Shown: positions 28,501-36,056 of the stretch, one piece after another
Layout: each line of letters opens with the position of its first letter
How positions within the stretch are numbered: the first letter of the stretch is position 1
DNA from: Pedosphaera sp.
GTDB lineage: Bacteria; Verrucomicrobiota; Verrucomicrobiia; Limisphaerales; SXQI01
Length of the DNA: 64,000 bases
Reading direction: 5' to 3'
Assembly (NCBI GenBank): GCA_025359965.1
Contig: JANYDC010000107.1
Location: 83,801-147,800, forward strand
Notes under the pieces: generated by a model
The model's database searches: none
Told to the model about the DNA's origin: nothing
The model's input: only the letters and a program-made list of their open reading frames with translations
Position numbers and translations under genes: made by a program

Positions 28501-30750
28501 GACGCCAAGGGTGCAAAGGTTTCCTACGAAGCTGTCGTAAGGGCTTGCAGGAATCTGTGTTGCGCAATTGGTGGGGGTGCTGATGTGGTTGCGCCCAAAG
28601 TTATGGGAAAGTTCATGCGCCAAGGAAAATCCCCCCTGAGGTCCGCCCTGGTAACCAGCCAGATTTGCGCCCATCCGCATCACCAGGGCATTGCCAAAGG
28701 TCGTCCCGAAAGTAGCATCCCTTGTGTTACCCACACCGTTAAATTTGGTAACTTCCGTGGGAAACATCCCCACCCAGTGCGTGTCGGAACAGCCGGGAGG
28801 ATCCGAGGAAAGCAATCGGCCTGCAACAAGAAGATTCAACGCAAAATCCTGATCATCGGGCATGGTGAAGGATCGTCCTTTGACGCCCAGAGAGGTTAAC
28901 TCCGGCTTGGTGATACTGCCCGAGCGAATCCACAATTTGAAACCCGGCACCGGCAGCAGACTCAGAGCACGATCTACGATGTCACCGAACAGCGAATCGG
29001 CCGCGCCGGGGTCATAATTTGGAAAGGTGCTGCTCATTACATTGAAAACCAGGCAGGGTTCAATTCTGTGGATAACGGTCACACTTGAGCTTGCCGTGTT
29101 GTTCTGCAAAGGGGTTTCACCTGTTTCAGGGACCGTGCCGTTTGGGTTAACTGTAAACTCAAGACGAACCGCACCTTCCCGATTCAACCATTCTGCCGGC
29201 AGATCAAAAAGGAAACTGCGATTCAGATCGCCGCGCAGCGTGGCGAGGTCGGCGGATCCATCAATGAGTGGAACATTTTGCGACCATGCCTCACCGGGCA
29301 GTTGTGCTGCGCCAATGAATGCACGGAGGCGCCCAGCCAATCGAAACGCGCTTAGACCGGTGGTATTTTGCAGCAATTGAGCGTAAGCGCGGACCAAGGT
29401 TGGTTTGCCCGCTACCAGCTTGACTGAGTTGTTGAAATCTTGGACGGCTTGAATGGCTTCGAGCCCAACGGCTCGATAATCCAAGGCCAAAGCGGGTGCC
29501 TCGGTTGTGATTTTTCTGATCTCATTCTGGTGAGTATAGTAAAGCCAGCGACCGTCGGACCGAAGGTTTCCACCCTCCTGCAGAACGGCAATGCTCACAA
29601 AACCAGGGTCGGTGACAAGGGATCCTCCCGCTGGATGATTTTTACGAAGCAGCTGGGCATTCGCTTTGTCATAGGACCAACCGGAAAAGGTGCCCTGGTT
29701 GAAGCGGAGCGGTGTGCGGGTGATAAAAATACGGTCCGAATCAAGCACAACGCCGGTGATCTGAAGATTTACATCCTGCGAATCATAGAAATTAGATGAC
29801 GTGCCATCAGTAAGATTGAACGAGACCACGCGGCCTGAAAGTCGATCGCTCCCCAAGTTCACGCCCGTTGCAGCATAAAGTCGAGTGGCGTTGACCAAGT
29901 GAAATCCGATGGGGGAAACCACCAAGGTTGATTCCTGACGGGTGTCAAAATCAGTCACACCGTAAGCGAGCATGGAAGGTGCACTGATCAAGGGAAAGCC
30001 GAAGGAGCTCAGACCAATCCGCCACACTTGGCCCGCAGTGTTGAGAAAATACAGATAACTGCGAAAAATCGTTCCATCCTGCTTGAGCACCGTGACTATT
30101 TGCATTTTTTTGACCAAACCAACGCCAGTACCAAGGCTGAGAACACCAACGCTACCTGCTCCACCAGCTAAAGACTTAAGCCAAACCTGCCCGTCTGCTG
30201 CAGCAGCACCACCGCGTGCTGACCAGTAAAGCTCGGAACCCTCGACCAAGACCGATCCAACCTCCTGATAATTGATCCCGCTGAAATCCTTTCCCGGATC
30301 TGTCGAGGCGGCGCCAAATATCGGCCGCCTGTAGATCCTCTGACCTCCCCCAAAATCACCAAAGTAAAAAAGCGATGTTTCGGTGCGGGCCGCACTTTGC
30401 CAAGGGGCCCGGACAGAATCGGACTGAACGGAAAAAACCGTTGCGGTATTGTTGTGTGCGAGAAATCGTGCCGCAACCAGGGTCTTGATGCCGACCTGTC
30501 CAAGTACAGCAGCTTGGACTTCAGAACGGGGATTGCCGGTGTTCCACCAGTACAATCCATTTTGGTACAATTCGAATCCGCTAACCGGTCCTTGGATAGA
30601 GGACTCCACCTTGAGGGGCGGGGAAGCTTGGACAACAGGCCAGCCAAGAAGCATGGCCCCATTTGCGCCCAGCATCAGAAGTAAGAGTGAGAACGCCTTG
30701 GAGAAAAGTCTGGTAATTATTTTCACTGTCCGGAGCTGGTAAAACTGCAT
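25582..30750 (-). CDS. Giant secreted metalloprotease-like protein with PKD and LamG modules
   Basis: A 1722-residue protein with a signal peptide (FSLLLLMLGANGAMLLGWPVVQA). The first third looks like a beta-propeller of repeated Trp/Tyr-rich strands (WYYTHQNEIRKI type). Near residue 710 LAHELSHNFGRNH matches the HExxHxxGxxH zinc site of metzincins. Later come a CBM9-like segment (LDGLCADVGYATAS), a PKD/cadherin-like module (NGAGSYDLNGDALSYRWLQ) and a C-terminal LamG domain (GALNPFPFTASFWMRSSDEG type) with DEVAIWNRALTDAEVQ. It is likely exported to break down proteins or glycans. Its own promoter must lie in 30751-30929. Confidence 0.85.
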   Translation of the reverse strand: MQFYQLRTVKIITRLFSKAFSLLLLMLGANGAMLLGWPVVQASPPLKVESSIQGPVSGFELYQNGLYWWNTGNPRSEVQAAVLGQVGIKTLVAARFLAHNNTATVFSVQSDSVRAPWQSAARTETSLFYFGDFGGGQRIYRRPIFGAASTDPGKDFSGINYQEVGSVLVEGSELYWSARGGAAAADGQVWLKSLAGGAGSVGVLSLGTGVGLVKKMQIVTVLKQDGTIFRSYLYFLNTAGQVWRIGLSSFGFPLISAPSMLAYGVTDFDTRQESTLVVSPIGFHLVNATRLYAATGVNLGSDRLSGRVVSFNLTDGTSSNFYDSQDVNLQITGVVLDSDRIFITRTPLRFNQGTFSGWSYDKANAQLLRKNHPAGGSLVTDPGFVSIAVLQEGGNLRSDGRWLYYTHQNEIRKITTEAPALALDYRAVGLEAIQAVQDFNNSVKLVAGKPTLVRAYAQLLQNTTGLSAFRLAGRLRAFIGAAQLPGEAWSQNVPLIDGSADLATLRGDLNRSFLFDLPAEWLNREGAVRLEFTVNPNGTVPETGETPLQNNTASSSVTVIHRIEPCLVFNVMSSTFPNYDPGAADSLFGDIVDRALSLLPVPGFKLWIRSGSITKPELTSLGVKGRSFTMPDDQDFALNLLVAGRLLSSDPPGCSDTHWVGMFPTEVTKFNGVGNTRDATFGTTFGNALVMRMGANLAGYQGGPQGGFSLAHELSHNFGRNHISTPTNCATQIPASPYDSFVGNLCTLGVTTNLTDAAAPIGYDYRTGTLILPWKAADLMTYATNTWITPQTWQRNIDSIPGDAAKAASIKHKVFASAQPSDGPVFFVQGLLNSASDSGILFPLIKGGPGDFDASKIDDSISASQALAADSPYRLHLLNAANELVVDMAAVPTGYTDGPSEHRQLSQFVPLDPTVVRLQLLSKGRVLAERAASPHAPALILAAPVVDSVNQMLSLGWSASDADSETLFFTVQFTDDDGVTWQTLAIHEPASGVAVSTKFLGEGDKCRMRVLASDGFLSTMEMTSTFAMPKQAPLITLAGLRDGQKLPYGTNLLVRGFAYDAEEGSLDASSIHWLLSGPESRAGVGNAFGMLNLAPGDYVLDVSCADSDGNIGRTSMLFGILPLVVRDSATPVLDGLCADVGYATASAVRLAPDLPEPSVHFVHAGGALYVCFNGLRRSDDGTSPASINFYVNADGAPDASPQADDYGFGVDENGVPYESRGDGVGLAAQLPQDFSVNIMQNIDTWSAEFLVPEALIGGWNHDAKLTILYLRNTCLSIPLVGCLEVADPAVAWPTASSVYRPASWASARFGSPAALSNLAPVAVTSGLGVVAVSEPRTVGLNGAGSYDLNGDALSYRWLQTGGPAITLNDSAAITPSFVTPSLASAATVTFQLIVNDSQIDSVPAVVSLTIVPVGPAAQSENGANATTAMNPDGSAKVQLRWPGPVGDRGVIQGSTDLVSWISLATNTVTFLNALLDVDLEAASYPFRFYRAVSSGADVPSTAGMALEFDGGVSRVEVPHEAALNPFPFTASFWMRSSDEGLQAHGLVSKYVDASFNGYSVFLSEGKVHGWFFGDGLNHLYDGGLGFDGGYVADGQWHHIALVAAPEGGRLLVDGSTVSSLSWTGLPAGPTTSAPLQFGRYASYGEGLIGSLDEVAIWNRALTDAEVQTVMHHALTGAEPGLVGCWPFDESQGLFATDITSHNHDGTLYDGPVRVESSAPLYP

Positions 30751-30929
30751 GAAACAACCTTACAAAATGACGCAGTCTGCTCCGGGGATAAGCGTAAACT
30801 ACGACCAATTCTAGGATACTGAAGTTGCCGGACTTGCCTGTAAAGCTTCTTTTCCACTGAAGTATGCAACATAATCAATTTGACGTCCGAGGGTTGGAAG
30901 GGTGAGATTCTCCAAACAATTCAGTCACC

Positions 30930-31742
30930 ATGATTAAACTCCGTTCTTTTCTGGCGGGCCTGCTGATGCTGGCCGCTTGCAACCTCTCTGCCGGGGCGCA
31001 GGATTACCAATTGAACCTTGGAATCCAAAGCTGGACGCTTCGAAACCTGAACTTCGATCAAGTGGTCGAGTTTGCCGTCAAACACAAGATCAAGTATCTG
31101 GAGTTGATAGGTGCTCACATGAATCCCAACGCGCCGATGCAGGAGACTGCACGCAAAAAAGAGATTTTGGAAAAGAACGGACTGATAGCCTATACCTTCG
31201 GCGTGCAGGGCACATCCATGAACAAGGACGAAAACCGCAAACTGTTCGAGTTTGCCAAGTTCATGGGCATGAAACTGATCGTGGTGGAGCCGGGTGATTT
31301 CAAAATCCTCGATAACCTTGAGGAACTGGTCAAGGAATACGACATCAAAATCGCCATCCACAACCACGGAATCAAGTCCATGTATGGAAACCCGGCTGTC
31401 GTGAAAAACCTGCTTCAGCATCGCGATAAGCGCATGGGGGTCTGCCTAGATGCAGGCTGGATCACCAGCTCACGCTTTGAGGCGGCCAAAGTGTTCAAGG
31501 AATACGACGGCCGAGTGTTCGACATCCATCTTAAGGACAAAAAGGTTAATCACACCGACAACGGCGATGTGGCCACAGACACATTCATAGGAATGGGCGA
31601 CACCAATTTCAAAACTTTCTTCGCGGCCCTCAAGGAAGCTAAGTACAGCGGAATTCTCGCCATCGAGACCGATAACGATTTGAAAGATCCCACCGAACAC
31701 GTCGCTAAGGCTCTTGAGTACGTCGCACAGAACAAACCTTAA
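30930..31742 (+). CDS. Secreted sugar phosphate isomerase/epimerase-like protein
   Basis: A 270-residue TIM-barrel protein of the AP-endonuclease-2/xylose-isomerase-like family. A signal peptide (FLAGLLMLAACNLSAGAQ) precedes LGIQSWTLRNLNFDQVVEFA; the later segments GVCLDAGWITSS, VFDIHLKDKKV and GILAIETDNDLKDP supply the metal-binding Asp, His and Glu residues of the fold. The cysteine in LAACNLSAG could be a lipidation site, although the spacing is atypical. In Verrucomicrobiota and Planctomycetota such exported barrels are common and mostly uncharacterised, probably acting on sugars. It is followed by a strong terminator, so it is monocistronic. Confidence 0.85.
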   Translation: MIKLRSFLAGLLMLAACNLSAGAQDYQLNLGIQSWTLRNLNFDQVVEFAVKHKIKYLELIGAHMNPNAPMQETARKKEILEKNGLIAYTFGVQGTSMNKDENRKLFEFAKFMGMKLIVVEPGDFKILDNLEELVKEYDIKIAIHNHGIKSMYGNPAVVKNLLQHRDKRMGVCLDAGWITSSRFEAAKVFKEYDGRVFDIHLKDKKVNHTDNGDVATDTFIGMGDTNFKTFFAALKEAKYSGILAIETDNDLKDPTEHVAKALEYVAQNKP

Positions 31743-31785
31743 TGAGGGGCCAAGACAGTAACGTAAATTCTTTTCACTTCACCAC

Positions 31786-31820
31786 GAGGCACGGACTAAA
31801 AATCCGTGCCTCCTTTTTTT
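31786..31820 (+). terminator. Rho-independent terminator
   Basis: A perfect 10-base stem, GAGGCACGGA (31786-31795) with TCCGTGCCTC (31803-31812), a loop of CTAAAAA and then C plus seven T. It ends the isomerase-like gene and insulates the arsenic operon that starts about 30 bases later. Confidence 0.92.
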
Positions 31821-31846
31821 GGACACGGTGGATGTGAAAGTTTTCC

Positions 31847-31879
31847 TTGGCATATACATATCGGTTTTTTACGATATGT
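31847..31879 (+). promoter_or_regulatory. ars operon promoter with ArsR operator palindrome
   Basis: A sigma-70-like promoter is visible: TTGGCA (31847-31852), 17 bases, TACGAT (31870-31875). Overlapping it is a perfect inverted repeat, ACATATCG (31856-31863) and CGATATGT (31872-31879), separated by eight bases. This is the expected size and position of an ArsR operator, blocking the -10 element. The leader to the arsR ATG is very short. Confidence 0.75.
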
Positions 31880-31892
31880 TCAGTCATTGGAT

Positions 31893-32288
31893 ATGAAAAC
31901 CCTATTGCGCACAGCCAAGGTTCTGAGCGATCCCACCCGCGTGCGGATTCTTGTCTTGTTACGTGGGCGGGAGTTGTGTGTTTGCGAACTGATGGATGTG
32001 CTTGGAACGAGCCAGTCAACGCTGAGCACCCATCTCCAAGTGATTCGCCAGGCGGATTTGGTGTCGGTTCGACGCCAAGGCAAATGGCTATACTACGCGT
32101 TGGAGCCTGAGACAAAGACCCTGCTGGAGTTCATAGCGGACAGGTTTGAGCTGGGAAAAAACACCGACCCAGCTCTGCGAAGAGATGCGGCCAAGCTTGA
32201 AAAGCGGTTAAGCCTGCGGGATGGAGGTTTGTGTTGTGTGGGTGTGGAATCCTGTTCGCCAAAAACAAAAAAGGCGACCCGTGAATAA
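31893..32288 (+). CDS. arsR: ArsR-family arsenite-responsive repressor
   Basis: A 131-residue winged-helix repressor. LSDPTRVRILVLLRG begins the DNA-binding domain and the recognition helix is TSQSTLSTHLQVIRQA. Cys29 and Cys31 in ELCVCELMDVLG form the metal-binding box of ArsR/ArsD-type sensors. A C-terminal cysteine cluster (GGLCCVGVESC) may add thiol ligands for As(III). The start at 31893 places the protein directly after its own operator; a longer frame from 31806 would read through the promoter. Loss of DNA binding on arsenite exposure would release the whole operon. Its TAA overlaps the aquaporin start. Confidence 0.92.
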   Translation: MKTLLRTAKVLSDPTRVRILVLLRGRELCVCELMDVLGTSQSTLSTHLQVIRQADLVSVRRQGKWLYYALEPETKTLLEFIADRFELGKNTDPALRRDAAKLEKRLSLRDGGLCCVGVESCSPKTKKATRE

Positions 32289-32940
32289 ATTACTGGCCGA
32301 AGCCTTGGGTACCTTTGGGATCGTTTTCGCGGGCACGGGGGCCATTGTGGTGGACCAACTGACCCATCAGGCCATTGGTCATGCCGGGATCGCGCTGACG
32401 TTCGGGCTGATTGTTGCAGCCATGATTTATGCGTTTGGCGATATCAGCGGGGCGCACCTCAATCCTGCAGTCACAATGGCTTTTGCCTTGGCAGGGCGGT
32501 TTGAGTGGCAGTATGTGGTTCGCTTCATCCTCGCCCAGCTGGCAGGTGCGCTCGCCGGCAGTTTGCTTCTGCGCTTTCTTTTCCCATCTGCTCTCACTTT
32601 GGGAGGAACGCTTCCACTGGGGCCTGCCTACCAATCGTTCGTATTGGAGCTGGTGCTGACCTTTTTGCTCATGTTGGTGATCTTGCGGGTTTCAACAGGC
32701 GCACGCGAGAAAGGGATTACGGCAGGGCTGGCCATCGGCGCGGTGGTGGCCTTGGAAGCCATGTTTGCGGGGCCGATTTGTGGTGCCTCGATGAACCCGG
32801 CGCGTTCGTTGGCACCGGCAGCTGTGTGCGGACAGTGGGCGTCACTGTGGATTTATCTGATCGCACCCACCCTGGGAGCGGCCTTGGCGGCACCAGTCAG
32901 CGCAGCCTTACATTCCGGACCCACTCCTCACAAATTGTGA
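32281..32940 (+). CDS. aqpS: MIP-family aquaglyceroporin, likely AqpS-type arsenite channel
   Basis: A 219-residue major intrinsic protein with six membrane helices. The two half-helix motifs are intact: GAHLNPAVTMAFA and GASMNPARSLAPA. It starts at a GTG at 32281 inside the end of arsR (8-base overlap), so the two genes are coupled. In Sinorhizobium meliloti aqpS replaces the arsenite pump in an ars operon and lets As(III) formed by ArsC flow out; the same logic fits here because no ArsB or Acr3 gene is present. The name rests on context; selectivity cannot be read from the sequence. Confidence 0.85.
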   Translation: MNKLLAEALGTFGIVFAGTGAIVVDQLTHQAIGHAGIALTFGLIVAAMIYAFGDISGAHLNPAVTMAFALAGRFEWQYVVRFILAQLAGALAGSLLLRFLFPSALTLGGTLPLGPAYQSFVLELVLTFLLMLVILRVSTGAREKGITAGLAIGAVVALEAMFAGPICGASMNPARSLAPAAVCGQWASLWIYLIAPTLGAALAAPVSAALHSGPTPHKL

Positions 32941-32965
32941 AGGTGCCGACACAAATCATTTACTT

Positions 32966-33429
32966 ATGAAACTCAATCAGTTCCAAGCAGGGCTGGCAGA
33001 GGCTCCCGATGCGGAAATGAAGCGGATCCTGCCGGGTGGCACGCAGGTGCAGCCTCATGCGCATGTCACGGAGGTGGCACGCATCAACAAAGGGTTTGCT
33101 GATTCTGGGGGAAAATTTCGCGAGGAATCGCTCTGGCGCTTGCACACTTGGGTGGCGGAGGACTTTGAACACCGGCCAACTGCGGGAAAGCTGCGACCAT
33201 CAATAGCGATGCGACGGCGACAATCGGCGCAGGTGACTTTGATATTGAGGCGGAGCACGAGGAGGGGGTGATTAGTCAGCACCCGATCGTTACGACCGAA
33301 ATCCAAGGACGCAAATTAGCTGTGCAACTCACCTCGCGCCACACCGATTGCCTGGCCCGTGACTTGTGTTGCCCGCCCCAGCCTGTGAAGAAAATCCTTT
33401 CACCTCAAACCCTGGCCCATTTTTCATGA
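32966..33429 (+). pseudogene. DUF6428-like ars-operon protein, reading frame interrupted by a -1 shift
   Basis: The first frame (32966-33271) encodes QVQPHAHVTEVARINKGFADSGG and HTWVAEDFEHRPTAGK, then loses similarity. From about 33187 the -1 frame continues with GAGDFDIEAEHEEG, TEIQGRKLAVQL and HTDCLARDLCC to a TGA at 33427-33429. The joined product (about 154 residues) matches, as I remember it, the layout of DUF6428 proteins found next to arsenate reductases in Bacteroidota. The change of frame falls on GGGAAAG (33184-33190). The -1 frame's stop overlaps the arsC ATG, so the intact gene was coupled to arsC. It may be a mutation, a sequencing error or programmed frameshifting. Confidence 0.7.
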
Positions 33430-33881
33430 AACCCCTTTCCGACTCACCCTTGGTTCTGGTGCTTTGCACTGGCAATTCATGTCGCAGCCACATCGCCGAA
33501 GGGATTTTGCGCGCGGCAGCCAAAGGCACTTTCCGCGTGGCCAGTGCAGGGAGCAAACCGGCAGGATACGTGCATCCCCTCTCGATCAAGGCGCTGGCAG
33601 AGATCGGGATCGATATCTCGCAGCATCACTCCAAGCACATGAATGAGTTTCTCACGCAGCCCGTCGAGACAGTGATCACGGTTTGCGGCAATGCGGACCA
33701 GGCGTGCCCTGTGTTTCCCGGCCAGCTCAACAGGCATCACTGGCCGTTTGAGGACCCGGCCCATGCTTCAGGCAACGCGGAGGAAAAGATGGCCGTTTTC
33801 CGGCGAGTGCGGGATGAAATCCGCAAGGTGTTTGAGGCCTACGCCGATGGACGTCAAGATGTGACGTCACAACGTTCCTGA
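33426..33881 (+). CDS. arsC: Arsenate reductase, low-molecular-weight phosphatase fold
   Basis: A 151-residue thioredoxin-coupled type arsenate reductase. The P-loop CTGNSCRS places the nucleophile at Cys14 and the arginine at Arg20. VCGNADQACPVFPG supplies Cys87 and Cys94, the redox relay pair seen in the S. aureus and B. subtilis enzymes, and FEDPA contains the general acid Asp110. It reduces arsenate to arsenite, which would leave through the aquaporin encoded upstream. The ATG at 33426 overlaps the end of the DUF6428 frame (ATGA). It is the last gene of the operon. Confidence 0.93.
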   Translation: MKPLSDSPLVLVLCTGNSCRSHIAEGILRAAAKGTFRVASAGSKPAGYVHPLSIKALAEIGIDISQHHSKHMNEFLTQPVETVITVCGNADQACPVFPGQLNRHHWPFEDPAHASGNAEEKMAVFRRVRDEIRKVFEAYADGRQDVTSQRS

Positions 33882-33961
33882 TCAAAAAGAAAGGATGAAC
33901 CGGCCAAAACCGAGTCCATCCCAAATCTGAGGAGCACAGACCAAACTCGGCGCTCTGCGAA

Positions 33962-35902
33962 TCAACCCAAGTTCATGGTGAGCAGGAACTCAATGTTGCT
34001 GCGCGTCTTTTTCAATTTGCCGAGCAGCAGTTCCATGGCTTCGACAGGCGGCACACCGGTAAGCGCTCGGCGAAGCATGACTACTTTGCCATATTCCTGC
34101 GGATGGTAGAGCAGCTCTTCTTTGCGCGTGCCGGAAAGCTCGACATTGATGGAAGGGAAAATGCGGCGATCCACCAGATGGCGATCGAGATGGACTTCCA
34201 TGTTGCCGGTTCCCTTGAACTCTTCGAAAATAACCTCGTCCATACGCGATCCGGTATCGACCAGAGCGGTGGCGATGATGGTTAGTGAGCCACCCTCTTC
34301 GATGTTGCGAGCCGCTCCGAAAAACCGCTTAGGTTTGTGGAGCGCGTTGGCATCGACACCGCCGGAAAGAATTTTTCCGGAGTGGGGCTGGACCGTGTTG
34401 TAGGCTCGGGCCAAACGAGTGATTGAATCGAGCAGGATGACTACATCCTTCTTGTGCTCAACCATGCGGCGGGCTTTTTCAATAACCATCTCGGCCACTT
34501 GAACGTGACGCTCAGGCGGCTCGTCAAAGGTCGAACTAATGACCTCGGCCGGTTTGCAGGAGCGTTCCATGTCCGTGACTTCCTCAGGACGCTCGTCGAT
34601 CAGGAGGATGAAGAGGTAGCTGTCCGGGCTGTTCTTGAGGATGGCGTTCGCCAGCTTTTGCATGAGCACCGTTTTTCCGGTGCGGGGAGGAGCCACGATC
34701 AAACCGCGAGTGCCCTTGCCAATTGGGCAGACCAAATCCAAAACGCGGGTGGAGAGTTCGTCCGCAGTGGTTTCCAGAATAAAACGACGATCCGGAAAAA
34801 GAGGCGTAAGGTTATCGAAATGGGTTTTGTCCTTCGCTTTCTCTGGGTCATCGGTACCCACTTTTTCGACCTTTAAGAGCGCGTAAAAACGTTCTTTTTC
34901 CTTCGGCGGACGGATTTGCCCCTCGATCAAATCACCTGTTTGAAGGTCAAAACGGCGAATCTGAGAAGGCGAAACATAAATATCCTCAGGGCAGGGCAGA
35001 TAATTGAAGGCCTGAGAACGGAGGAATCCGAAACCCTCGGGCATGATCTCCAAGACCCCCTCGGTATAAAGCATGCCTCGGCGTTCCGCGTTCTTCTTCA
35101 GAATCTCGTAAATCACCTCCGGCTTTTTCATGGTGCCGAAGTTCTCGATGGCCATCTCTTTGGCCATCGCGTTGACTTCGACCATCGACATATTCTGCAG
35201 CTCGGCCAAATTGATCTTCGGGGCGTTGGGATCAATGTTGGGGATGTAATCCTCGTCGTGCTCAATGATCACGCGAGATTTGGGCTGATGCTTTACGTGG
35301 TGCGGCTGAGGTTTCTTCGCGTGCTGTTGGTGCGGGCGGTGAGTTGGTTGAGGCCGTTGCGGCTGCTGATGCCGGGGCTTGTTATTGGGCGCTCCGCCCC
35401 GGGCGTTCGGTTGACGCGGGCGAAGCGGTTGGTTCCCGCCACCACCATGCGAGCCATCGGGACCAGGGCTGCGATCCAGAACGGGGTCAGGCGGCAGCGG
35501 AGCACTGGAAATTTGAGGCGCGGATTCGACTTCTGCGCCAGGCTCACTCTCAACAGGCTCAGAATAAACAGCGACTGGCTCTGGTGCCGGCGGGCGGGCT
35601 TGCTCAGGAACTGCCGGGGGCTGGGCGGCTTCGGCGACGACGGGCTGGGGCTGCACACGAGGTGCGGCAGTTCTCACAGATGCACGTGAAGGTGCTCGGG
35701 GCGCTGGAGTCGGCTTGGTAACGGGCTCAAACATCGGCTCGTGGACAGGAGGAGCCATTGGAACGGCAGCGGCCGGAGCAGTAGGCAAATCGCCGCCGGT
35801 CAAAGGCAGAACAGCCTCATCACTCGGCTCAGTGGAGACTTTCTTGGCACGGGCTCGGGGTTTGGCGGGAGCAGCCTTCTTCACGGGGGTTGGTTTCGAC
35901 AT
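33962..35902 (-). CDS. rho: Transcription termination factor Rho with long disordered N-terminal extension
   Basis: A 646-residue Rho, against about 420 in E. coli. Residues 1-225 are Pro/Ala/Arg/Gln/His-rich with repeated PQRPQP-like and KPQPHHVK stretches and no fold. The normal Rho follows: N-terminal helix bundle ([18 protein letters not shown]), the RNA-binding domain with [21 protein letters not shown], the ATPase P-loop [15 protein letters not shown], Walker [17 protein letters not shown], the Q-loop/R-loop region [18 protein letters not shown], and a C-terminus ending MNLG. Extensions occur in other phyla and can add RNA or protein contacts or phase-separation behaviour. The gene is monocistronic. 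Confidence 0.96.
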   Translation of the reverse strand: MSKPTPVKKAAPAKPRARAKKVSTEPSDEAVLPLTGGDLPTAPAAAVPMAPPVHEPMFEPVTKPTPAPRAPSRASVRTAAPRVQPQPVVAEAAQPPAVPEQARPPAPEPVAVYSEPVESEPGAEVESAPQISSAPLPPDPVLDRSPGPDGSHGGGGNQPLRPRQPNARGGAPNNKPRHQQPQRPQPTHRPHQQHAKKPQPHHVKHQPKSRVIIEHDEDYIPNIDPNAPKINLAELQNMSMVEVNAMAKEMAIENFGTMKKPEVIYEILKKNAERRGMLYTEGVLEIMPEGFGFLRSQAFNYLPCPEDIYVSPSQIRRFDLQTGDLIEGQIRPPKEKERFYALLKVEKVGTDDPEKAKDKTHFDNLTPLFPDRRFILETTADELSTRVLDLVCPIGKGTRGLIVAPPRTGKTVLMQKLANAILKNSPDSYLFILLIDERPEEVTDMERSCKPAEVISSTFDEPPERHVQVAEMVIEKARRMVEHKKDVVILLDSITRLARAYNTVQPHSGKILSGGVDANALHKPKRFFGAARNIEEGGSLTIIATALVDTGSRMDEVIFEEFKGTGNMEVHLDRHLVDRRIFPSINVELSGTRKEELLYHPQEYGKVVMLRRALTGVPPVEAMELLLGKLKKTRSNIEFLLTMNLG

Positions 35903-36056
35903 ACTAAATAGGTTTCGAGGAGGTCTTACGACTTACCCGGTTGGATCAGGGGAAATAAATTGATGCGGGCGCTGCAGGGTTAATGCTGTGGGCTAAAATT
36001 TGTAACAACGCCATCCCTTCAACCCGTGTCGCGATCAAAAGCAAGACTATCTTGAC

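Noticed and set aside
34916..35689. 257-codon plus-strand ORF opposite rho
   Set aside because: It lies antisense to the rho coding sequence and its composition follows from the GC-rich third positions of rho.
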